DNA of 13,207 nucleotides from ZLKRG46 sp032117915. GTDB lineage: Bacteria > Bacteroidota > Ignavibacteria > Kapaibacteriales > Kapaibacteriaceae. Under the pieces are notes generated by a model. The model was given only the letters and a program-made list of their open reading frames with translations, was not told where the DNA came from and ran no database searches. Position numbers and translations under genes: made by a program. Below, piece after piece: positions 8,209-13,207 of the stretch (position 1 is its first letter; every line of letters begins with the position of its first letter). The DNA lies in assembly GCA_032117915.1 (NCBI GenBank), contig JAULYI010000228.1:1-13207 (forward strand). The letters run 5' to 3'.

Positions 8209-9116
8209 GGCAGGATGGCCATCATGCGATGGCATACACTGGAACCGTCGGCGCGTACAAGCCCCACTTCGATCATGGCAGGCCCGGAAGGACATTCCTC
8301 GAGTGAGGCCGTAGAGGAGATGGCATCACTGTGCCACTGGCGACGTCCGTCAAGCGACCATACGGTAATGTGCGACATCGCCTGGCTGCCGTCGGTGGTA
8401 CCAAGGGTTCGTCCCACAAGTGTGACGGCATGCTGCGTTTCGGGAGTCTCGGCCACCGTTGTTGCTTCGCCGATGTGCACGGCATCGATCCACAGCGTAC
8501 TGCCGGGCTCGCCCTTCATCATGTCGCCGCCGGCACTGGCGGCAAAGACAACCGTGATGGTGTCTGGCTGATCTCCCGACAGATAGTCGATCGGAAACGA
8601 GAATGGTGTCCAGGTCTGTACAGCCTCATAGACCACGCGACGGGCCTCGCCAACGGTAACGCGTTTCGATGAGGCGGCATCCCAGCGTGACAGTACGCAG
8701 TAGAGCGTTGCAGAGTCGTTCTTCACCGGCGCGTACCGGTGCATGCCGGCGAAGACGGCGGGACGCTGGGTGTACGGAATGCCAAGCTTGGCACTCTTGA
8801 CGGGGTCTGTCAGGTTCACCTCGAACCTGCCCGTGTAACACGTGCCGGCGGCGATCTGCCCGAAGATGCTCGACGTCTTCATCTGCACGCAGTGGTTTCC
8901 CTGGTAGGCATCGGAGGATTTCGATGTCAGCGGATCCGTGTTGGGCGCAACGTGAATGACGCCGTTGCCGGAGGTCCAGCCAACGGGTTCCTCGTAGTCA
9001 CGGAATATCAGCTGCCCCTTGAATGTCTTCCACTCCTCGAAGTCGAGGTTAACGAGTCCCTGTGCCGAAAGGGGCAATGCTGCAACAACGAGCATTGTGA
9101 TGATGCATGATCGCAT
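8205..9116 (-). CDS. Secreted protein with PCMD-like domain and T9SS-type C-terminal sorting domain
   Basis: A 303-residue exported protein. Residues 1-19 are a signal peptide (MRSCIITMLVVAALPLSAQ). The body begins LDFEEWK and EEPVGWTSGNG and later has RPAVFAGMHRYAPVKNDSA, then a GDMMKGEPGSTLWIDAVHI block. This pattern (N-F-E-x-W start, P-x-G-W-x-S-G-N, and a closing G-S-x-L-W-I-D) resembles the 'putative carbohydrate metabolism domain' (PCMD, PF13201) seen in Bacteroidota surface proteins; ligand or activity is not known. The last ~82 residues (222-303: ITVWSLDGRR, then a LEECPSGPAMIEV strand) look like a type A C-terminal sorting domain of the type IX secretion system, so the protein probably reaches the cell surface. 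The ATG at 9116 is supported by a strong Shine-Dalgarno (GGGAGG, 9123-9128 on the complement, 6-nt spacer). It is first in the minus-strand cluster. Confidence 0.75.
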   Translation of the reverse strand: MRSCIITMLVVAALPLSAQGLVNLDFEEWKTFKGQLIFRDYEEPVGWTSGNGVIHVAPNTDPLTSKSSDAYQGNHCVQMKTSSIFGQIAAGTCYTGRFEVNLTDPVKSAKLGIPYTQRPAVFAGMHRYAPVKNDSATLYCVLSRWDAASSKRVTVGEARRVVYEAVQTWTPFSFPIDYLSGDQPDTITVVFAASAGGDMMKGEPGSTLWIDAVHIGEATTVAETPETQHAVTLVGRTLGTTDGSQAMSHITVWSLDGRRQWHSDAISSTASLEECPSGPAMIEVGLVRADGSSVCHRMMAILP

Positions 9117-9122
9117 AATTGT

Positions 9123-9128
9123 CCTCCC
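9123..9128 (-). promoter_or_regulatory. Strong ribosome binding site fixing the start at 9116
   Basis: GGGAGG on the minus strand sits 6 nt before the ATG at 9116. It selects that ATG over the upstream in-frame ATG at 9155, which would add 13 residues before the signal peptide. Confidence 0.7.
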
Positions 9129-9188
9129 ACGTTCCGCCGACAAACATGCATGCACGAATGATGCGATGCAACCACGTAATTTTGAAGC

Positions 9189-9554
9189 ATGACACGTCCC
9201 ACCACCCTCAAGCGCCGCAACCCCGCCGTCCTGGAAAGTGCCTGGACAGATGGCTTTGCCTCCTGCATCCTGTTAAGCGACCTCCGCGACGCATGTCCCT
9301 GCGCCTACTGCACCGGCGAGGAGATCATGGGTCAGCAGGTCTTCGTCGGCATCAAGACCTTCGCCCCCGGCATGAACGAGCTGGCCTCGCTCGTACCGGT
9401 CGGTAACTACGGTGTGCAGGCCTCGTGGAACGATGGACACGATTCCGGCATTTACACGTGGGAACTGCTTCGACAGGTCTTCGAAACGAAGAAGCTCACG
9501 ACGGCCACCGTAGCCGAGATCGATCAACAACTGGGCGGTAACGCCAACTCGTAA
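9189..9554 (+). CDS. DUF971 (GBBH-like N-terminal domain) protein
   Basis: A 121-residue stand-alone DUF971 protein (Pfam GBBH-like_N). Visible family blocks are LRDACPCAYCTGE at about residues 32-44, with three cysteines arranged C-x-C-x2-C, VGNYGVQASWNDGHDSGIYTWELLR at about 71-95, and the leading IWxDG-like strand SAWTDGF. The same fold forms the N-terminal domain of gamma-butyrobetaine hydroxylase, where cysteines and a histidine bind zinc; as a single-domain bacterial protein its job is not established. An in-frame TAA at 9177-9179 makes ATG 9189 the first possible start. No Shine-Dalgarno precedes it, so a leaderless or very short leader is possible. Its stop is 9 bp before hutU, suggesting cotranscription, although nothing in DUF971 ties it to histidine breakdown. 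Confidence 0.88.
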   Translation: MTRPTTLKRRNPAVLESAWTDGFASCILLSDLRDACPCAYCTGEEIMGQQVFVGIKTFAPGMNELASLVPVGNYGVQASWNDGHDSGIYTWELLRQVFETKKLTTATVAEIDQQLGGNANS

Positions 9555-9563
9555 CAACTCACC

Positions 9564-11231
9564 ATGACAACGTCCCGCATCGTCCGCGCACCGCACGGCT
9601 CACAGCTTACATGCAAGAACTGGCAGATCGAAGCTGCGTATCGCATGATCCAGAACAACCTTGACCCTGACAATGCCGAACGGCCGGAAGACCTGGTGGT
9701 GTATGGTGGCTTTGGTAAGGCGGCGCGGAACTGGGAGTCGTTCGACGCGATCCTCGGAAGTCTGCGGGAGATGAATCCCGACGAGACGCTGCTGGTACAG
9801 AGCGGTAAGCCGGTTGGCGTTGTACCTACCCACGAAGGCGCGCCCCGCGTCATCATTGCAAACTCCAACCTCGTACCCAAGTGGGCCTCCTGGGATGAGT
9901 TCCGTCGTCTGGACGCCCTGGGCCTGATGATGTACGGTCAGATGACGGCCGGTTCGTGGATCTACATCGGCACACAGGGTATCGTCCAAGGCACCTACGA
10001 GACGTTTGCCGAATGTGCCCGCCAGCACTTTGGCGGAACGCTCCACGGCCGTTTTCTACTTACTGCCGGCCTTGGCGGCATGGGTGGAGCACAGCCCCTT
10101 GCAGCCACCATTGCCGGTGCCGCTGCGCTGTGCGTCGAGATCGACGAAACACGGATCGACAAGCGCATCAAGGACGGTTACCTTGACCGCAAGATCCACG
10201 ACCTTGACGAGGCGCTTGCCGTCATCAGGGACTATCAAGAGCGGCGCGAGCCGATCTCGATCGGCCTTGTGGGCAATGCCGCCGACGTGCTGCCCGAACT
10301 GGTACGTCGCGGGATCACGCCTGACGTGGTTACCGATCAAACGTCAGCCCACGATCCGCTTCACGGCTACTACCCGGTGGGCCTTAGCAAGGCCGAGGCA
10401 GACACGCTTCGCGTGAGCGATCCCGCCACCTACATCGAGCAGTCACACCGCTCCATCGGCACACACGTGTCGGCCATGCTCGACTTCCAGAAGCAGGGCG
10501 CTGTCGTCTTTGACTACGGCAACAACATCCGCGGTATCGCCCGCGACCATGCCGGCGTTGCCAATGCGTTTGACTTCCCGGGCTTCGTTCCCGCCTTCGT
10601 GCGTGAGCTCTTCTGTGACGGTAAAGGACCGTTCCGCTGGGTGGCCCTTTCCGGCGATCCGGAAGACATTCGTGTAACCGATGAGGCCATCATGGGTCTT
10701 TTCCCGGACAATGACCACCTGCACATGTGGATCCGGGAGGCCCAACAGCATATTGGCTATCAGGGACTTCCCGCCCGCATCTGCTGGCTTGGCTACGGAG
10801 ATCGCGCGAAAGCCGGGAACTTATTCAACGAGCTCGTGCGTTCGGGTAAGGTGTCTGCCCCGATCGTCATCGGCCGCGATCACCTAGACTGCGGCTCGGT
10901 GGCATCACCGCACCGCGAGACCGAGGCCATGAAGGACGGGTCGGATGCCATCGCTGACTGGGTGTACCTGAACTTCGCCCTCAACACGCTGGGCGGAGCC
11001 ACGTGGGTGTCACTCCATCACGGCGGCGGTGTGGGCATGGGACTCTCGCTCCACGCAGGGATGGTCGCCGTTGCCGACGGAACGGACTTGGCAGCACAAA
11101 AATTGGCACGCGTATTGACGTATGATCCGCTAATGGGCATATTGCGACACGCAGATGCCGGATACGACAGAGCTATCCACAACGCAAGGAAATTTGGCAT
11201 AGAAATACCGCTACTCTCTGAACAACGCTAG
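9564..11231 (+). CDS. hutU: Urocanate hydratase (urocanase)
   Basis: A 555-residue cytoplasmic enzyme that hydrates urocanate to 4-imidazolone-5-propanoate, step 2 of histidine degradation, using tightly bound NAD+ as an electrophile. The active-site signature YQGLPARICW is intact, with the conserved cysteine at residue 407 (PROSITE pattern FQGLPxRICW, one conservative change). Other expected blocks are VYGGFGKAARNW near the N terminus, MYGQMTAGSWIYIGTQGIVQGTYET, GRFLLTAGLGGMGGAQ (nucleotide-binding glycines), SAHDPLHGYYP and HHGGGVGMGLS. The length is normal for the family and the start gives the usual N terminus. No Shine-Dalgarno is visible in the 9-bp gap after the DUF971 gene, so translational coupling is plausible. 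hutH, hutI and hutG are not in this window. The last ~45 codons (from about 11097) are noticeably more AT-rich than the rest, yet the protein stays in family register (RHADAGYDRA). Confidence 0.97.
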   Translation: MTTSRIVRAPHGSQLTCKNWQIEAAYRMIQNNLDPDNAERPEDLVVYGGFGKAARNWESFDAILGSLREMNPDETLLVQSGKPVGVVPTHEGAPRVIIANSNLVPKWASWDEFRRLDALGLMMYGQMTAGSWIYIGTQGIVQGTYETFAECARQHFGGTLHGRFLLTAGLGGMGGAQPLAATIAGAAALCVEIDETRIDKRIKDGYLDRKIHDLDEALAVIRDYQERREPISIGLVGNAADVLPELVRRGITPDVVTDQTSAHDPLHGYYPVGLSKAEADTLRVSDPATYIEQSHRSIGTHVSAMLDFQKQGAVVFDYGNNIRGIARDHAGVANAFDFPGFVPAFVRELFCDGKGPFRWVALSGDPEDIRVTDEAIMGLFPDNDHLHMWIREAQQHIGYQGLPARICWLGYGDRAKAGNLFNELVRSGKVSAPIVIGRDHLDCGSVASPHRETEAMKDGSDAIADWVYLNFALNTLGGATWVSLHHGGGVGMGLSLHAGMVAVADGTDLAAQKLARVLTYDPLMGILRHADAGYDRAIHNARKFGIEIPLLSEQR

Positions 11232-11269
11232 TTGCACATATCTCGGACATAATGGCACAGTTGCTACGC

Positions 11270-11313
11270 CAATTCATCAGACGCAGGGTCAAGCTTGCGT
11301 CAATTCGTCAGAC
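11270..11313. repeat. Direct repeat pair with internal inverted repeat upstream of the sigma factor gene
   Basis: CAATTCATCAGAC (11270-11282) and CAATTCGTCAGAC (11301-11313) match at 12 of 13 positions and are spaced 31 bp start to start, about three helical turns. Between them is an inverted repeat GACGCA (11280-11285) / TGCGTC (11296-11301). The array ends 17 bp before the sigma factor ATG. Same-face spacing suits a pair of protein binding sites, for example operators or activator sites; this role is inference. I could not place convincing -35/-10 boxes. Confidence 0.45.
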
Positions 11314-11319
11314 TGTAGC

Positions 11320-11325
11320 AAGGAG
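11320..11325 (+). promoter_or_regulatory. Strong Shine-Dalgarno for the ECF sigma factor
   Basis: AAGGAG lies 5 nt before the ATG at 11331 and is the best ribosome binding site on the plus strand of this window. A second purine-rich site, GAAGGGAG at 11412-11419, stands 7 nt before an in-frame ATG at 11427, so two start sites may be used. Confidence 0.65.
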
Positions 11326-11330
11326 TTGTC

Positions 11331-11987
11331 ATGAAGACCGCAGAATTCCGTCGGAAGACTGGCATCAGGCCCGTCATGGGCAACGTGCGTAAACAAGGTT
11401 TCACACTGTCAGAAGGGAGCGATTCTATGGACCTCGCCTTGCAGATCGAAGAACTCTTCCGCAACGACCGGAAGAAGTACCTGGGCTTCATTCGCCAGCG
11501 CGTCCGCAGCCAGGAAGAGGCTGAAGACATCCTTCAGGACGTGTTTGCCAACGTCCTTGCAGCCTCTCAAGACGTCAATAAACCAATCGAGAACATTGCC
11601 TCGTGGGTCTTCACGTCGGTACGTAATCGTATCATCGACTCGTACCGCAAGAAGCGCGCAGACAACTTCTCGGACATCGGCACGTCCGACCAGAAGGAAG
11701 ACGGCAGCCTCGACCACGTAGAACGGTTTCTGGGGGACTTCTCGTATAACCCCGAGAGCGACCTGGTACGTAAGACCATTTGGGAAGCCGTCCTCGAGGG
11801 CCTTGAAGAGCTCCCCAAGGAGCAAAAGTGGGTCTTCGTAAAAAATGAATTCGAAGGTGTTTCGTTTAGGGAGATGTCCGAAGAGACCGGTGTGAACATC
11901 AACACGCTTCTCGCTCGGAAACGCTACGCCGTGTTGTACCTTCGCAAGAAGCTACAGGACCTATACGACACGGTCAACGAGAGTTAA
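11331..11987 (+). CDS. ECF-type RNA polymerase sigma-70 family factor
   Basis: A 218-residue group 4 (ECF) sigma factor. Region 2 spans about residues 40-110 (LFRNDRKKYLGFIRQRV, then EAEDILQDVFANVLAA, the core-RNAP and -10 contact helices; SVRNRIIDSYRKKRAD for region 2.4). After a linker rich in Asp/Glu/Ser, region 4 covers about 155-213 (LEELPKEQKWVFVKNEFEGVSFREMSEETGV, then TLLARKRYAVLYLRKKL), with the helix-turn-helix that reads the -35 element. Start choice is open. ATG 11331 has AAGGAG at 5 nt and adds a basic 32-residue extension not needed by the fold. ATG 11427 (186 aa) has its own GAAGGGAG and gives the conventional ECF length. A repeat cluster lies just upstream. The next gene, 18 bp downstream, encodes a two-helix membrane protein that is a candidate partner or regulator, not a recognisable zinc-binding anti-sigma factor. 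Confidence 0.9.
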   Translation: MKTAEFRRKTGIRPVMGNVRKQGFTLSEGSDSMDLALQIEELFRNDRKKYLGFIRQRVRSQEEAEDILQDVFANVLAASQDVNKPIENIASWVFTSVRNRIIDSYRKKRADNFSDIGTSDQKEDGSLDHVERFLGDFSYNPESDLVRKTIWEAVLEGLEELPKEQKWVFVKNEFEGVSFREMSEETGVNINTLLARKRYAVLYLRKKLQDLYDTVNES

Positions 11988-12005
11988 CCCCGACAATCAA
12001 CCTCG

Positions 12006-12422
12006 ATGATTTCTCCAACAGCCCGCGCGATCATTTACATTCTCTGCATCGGCGGGCTGTTGGTATTAAATGCCCTCGTTGTGATGGTGTTGTGGAACCA
12101 GGTTCTCGGTTCTGTCATCATCGCCGAGCGCCAGCTGTCGTTTCTCGAAGGTGCCGGCATCACAGCGTTCGCCTACGTTGGCGTATTCGGTATGCGGCAC
12201 GCCCTTCAGGCAGTGCGCGCAGAGCGCAGAACGACACGTACGATTCCGATCCACGACGCGACTTCCAACAGTGACGGTCCCGCGTCAGTTCAGCGGAACA
12301 CGGAAACGGTACAATCTCGTTGTTCGAACCTGACTGCTGATGAGAAGGCGCGACTGCGGGAAACACTCCGACAGCAGTGCGGGTGTACCGACGGCCGGCA
12401 GCCGCGGCCGGACCAAGCCTAG
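12006..12422 (+). CDS. Small two-helix membrane protein following the ECF sigma factor
   Basis: A 138-residue protein of unknown function. Two membrane helices are clear: about residues 8-31 (IIYILCIGGLLVLNALVVMV then LWN) and about 45-66 (LEGAGITAFAYVGVFGM). The rest is a hydrophilic tail with low-complexity polar stretch (about 72-105) and an ending LTADEKARLRETLRQQCGC. The layout of two helices with an LWN motif after the first, then a charged tail ending in L-x-x-E-E/K-x-R...CG, resembles small membrane proteins that I recall next to ECF sigma genes in Bacteroidota genomes, so a role in sensing or regulation with the sigma factor is plausible but unproven. It starts 18 bp after the sigma factor stop with no clear Shine-Dalgarno, consistent with one transcript. 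It lacks the HxxxCxxC zinc motif of ZAS anti-sigma factors. Confidence 0.72.
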   Translation: MISPTARAIIYILCIGGLLVLNALVVMVLWNQVLGSVIIAERQLSFLEGAGITAFAYVGVFGMRHALQAVRAERRTTRTIPIHDATSNSDGPASVQRNTETVQSRCSNLTADEKARLRETLRQQCGCTDGRQPRPDQA

Positions 12423-12627
12423 AGGCTTCCGCTGACGAGTCCGTGTGGCTCGCACGACATCCTCCCATGAAGTGGCAACGTGTAGCGTCCACGCCACGTG
12501 CATCGACGCATCTCCCCTGATCGACCAGCCTTCACACCACGAAGCGTTTCCTACGGTATCCGATCGTGGAACATCCTGCGTATGTTGACTCCAGATAGCG
12601 TTCACGATGTATCTGTAGGACTACCCC
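12423..12627. other. Gene-free gap before mscL
   Basis: These 205 bp have no open frame with coding character, no tRNA-like fold and no strong hairpin followed by a T-run. The only weak signal is TTGACT at 12585-12590 with a TGTATC at 12608-12613 (17-bp spacing), a poor sigma-70-like promoter candidate for mscL. The gap presumably holds the end of the sigma factor transcript and the mscL promoter. Confidence 0.4.
12617..12620 (+). promoter_or_regulatory. Shine-Dalgarno of mscL
   Basis: AGGA stands 7 nt before the ATG at 12628 and supports that start, which also gives the standard MscL N terminus. Confidence 0.5.
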
Positions 12628-13047
12628 ATGGGATTCATAACAGAGTTTAAAGAGTTCGCCTCACGGGGCAACATGGTCGACCTTGCAGTCGGTGTGGTCA
12701 TCGGCGGTGCCTTTGGCAAGATTGTTACGTCGCTTGTAAATGACGTCATCATGCCGCCGATCGGCCTCATCACCGGAGGCATGGACTTCAAGGACATGAT
12801 CATCACGCTCAAGCCTGCCGTCATGAAGGGTTCGACCGAGATGATACCGGCCGTAGCAGTCAAGATCGGTCTGTTCCTGAATGCCCTTGTGGACTTCGTG
12901 ATCGTGGCCTTTGCGATCTTCATGGTGATCAAAGCCATCAGTGCTCTCCGCCGCAAGCAGGCCGAAGAACCGGCTACACCGCCGGCACCGGCTGAGGACA
13001 TTGTGCTGCTGACGGAGATCCGTGACGCCCTGCGCAGTCGCAGCTAG
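12628..13047 (+). CDS. mscL: Large-conductance mechanosensitive channel MscL
   Basis: A 139-residue inner-membrane channel that opens under membrane tension and releases solutes during hypo-osmotic shock. The N-terminal amphipathic helix (FITEFKEFASRGNMVDLAVG) runs into the pore-lining helix TM1 (VDLAVGVVIGGAFGKIVTSLV, about residues 17-37), with the family hallmark DLAVGVVIGGAFG and then NDVIMPPIGLITGG. A periplasmic loop of about 30 residues follows, TM2 is at about 77-103 (AVKIGLFLNALVDFVIVAFAIF), and a charged cytoplasmic C-terminal helix ends the protein (EDIVLLTEIRDALRS). The proline/alanine linker EEPATPPAPAED before that helix is usual. The length is normal. It has its own upstream gap, so it is probably a single-gene transcript. 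It converges on the four-helix-bundle gene with 26 bp between stops. Confidence 0.97.
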   Translation: MGFITEFKEFASRGNMVDLAVGVVIGGAFGKIVTSLVNDVIMPPIGLITGGMDFKDMIITLKPAVMKGSTEMIPAVAVKIGLFLNALVDFVIVAFAIFMVIKAISALRRKQAEEPATPPAPAEDIVLLTEIRDALRSRS

Positions 13048-13073
13048 CTCCTTGCCTGAAACAGCGGTCTGTA

Positions 13074-13207
13074 CTACTTCGTGTCGTCACCACGATCGCG
13101 GCGGCGAGCCTTGTACATCTGCTCCGTGATGCCGCCCTCGCGCATGAAGCGCCGCTCCAGAGCGCTCACCTGACGATCGAGCAGCGAACATGCAACACCG
13201 ATCAGCA
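13074..13207 (-). CDS. Four-helix-bundle suffix-domain protein, 3' end only (partial)
   Basis: The minus strand is open from the window edge to a TAG at 13074-13076, giving the last 43 residues of a protein: LIGVACSLLDRQVSALERRF, then MREGGITEQMYKARR and a polar tail RDRGDDTK. The pattern L-I-x-x-A-C-x-L-L-D-R-Q-x-x-x-L-E-x-x-F-x-x-x-G-G-x-T-E-x-M-Y matches my memory of the C-terminal 'four helix bundle suffix' domain, a relative of the four-helix-bundle/23S rRNA intervening-sequence proteins found in Bacteroidota. The 5' part lies outside the window, so start, length and the main domain cannot be judged. Function is unknown for the family. The alternative is an unrelated helical protein. Confidence 0.62.
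   Translation of the reverse strand, partial: LIGVACSLLDRQVSALERRFMREGGITEQMYKARRRDRGDDTK

Noticed and set aside
12585..12613. TTGACT plus TGTATC, 17 bp apart, as the mscL promoter
   Set aside because: The -10 matches only about half the consensus and the lineage probably uses a different promoter form, so it is mentioned in the gap entry but not called as a feature.
12423..12627. Small RNA, tRNA or riboswitch in the gap before mscL
   Set aside because: No cloverleaf, conserved riboswitch core or strong terminator could be seen by reading; covariance-model searches would be needed.

Overview
The window reads as an ordinary, gene-dense chromosomal segment (about 57-58% GC by eye) from a bacterium of the Bacteroidota/Chlorobiota/Ignavibacteria (FCB) side of the tree. 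The pointers are a secreted protein with a type IX-secretion-like C-terminal domain, a PorT/OmpA-like outer-membrane beta-barrel, a DUF1573 periplasmic protein, a DUF971 protein, an ECF sigma factor followed by a small two-helix membrane protein, and a four-helix-bundle 'suffix' protein. Shine-Dalgarno sequences are patchy: strong before three genes and not visible before most others. I infer a Kapabacteria/Ignavibacteria-like organism, but only by protein character; no rRNA is present to settle it.

Layout. Positions 1-223 hold no confident gene but contain two copies of a perfect 20-bp palindrome (CCCACAGCC-AA-GGCTGTGGG) with short tandem repeats between them, pressed against the 5' end of a CtpE-like P-type cation ATPase (224-2458, +). 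Convergent to it is a DUF1573 protein (2476-3231, -), divergent from an MltB-like lytic transglycosylase (3299-4216, +). The transglycosylase runs head-on into a four-gene minus-strand cluster, transcribed from 9116 down to 4226: PCMD-like/T9SS-sorted secreted protein, beta-barrel protein (GTGA overlap), asparaginyl-tRNA synthetase asnS, and PepF-type M3 oligoendopeptidase. Divergent from that cluster is a plus-strand pair, DUF971 protein and urocanate hydratase hutU (9189-11231). Then come an ECF sigma factor and a two-helix membrane protein (11331-12422), a 205-bp gene-free gap, mscL (12628-13047), and the 3' end of a four-helix-bundle suffix protein on the minus strand (13074 to the window edge).

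How the genes relate. Several products act on the cell envelope (lytic transglycosylase, DUF1573 protein, sorted secreted protein, beta-barrel, MscL, P-type ATPase), mixed with housekeeping enzymes (AsnRS, PepF) and one histidine-degradation step (HutU) whose pathway partners hutH and hutI are not in the window. The ECF sigma factor and the following membrane protein probably form a regulatory unit.

I did not find a clearly novel multi-gene defence, mobile or biosynthetic system. The most notable signals are the palindromic repeat that seems to have rewritten the start of the P-type ATPase, a hairpin holding both stop codons of two convergent genes, a direct/inverted repeat cluster before the sigma factor gene with two competing starts, and the coupled secreted-protein/beta-barrel pair. 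No tRNA, rRNA, CRISPR array, insertion sequence or phage gene was seen.
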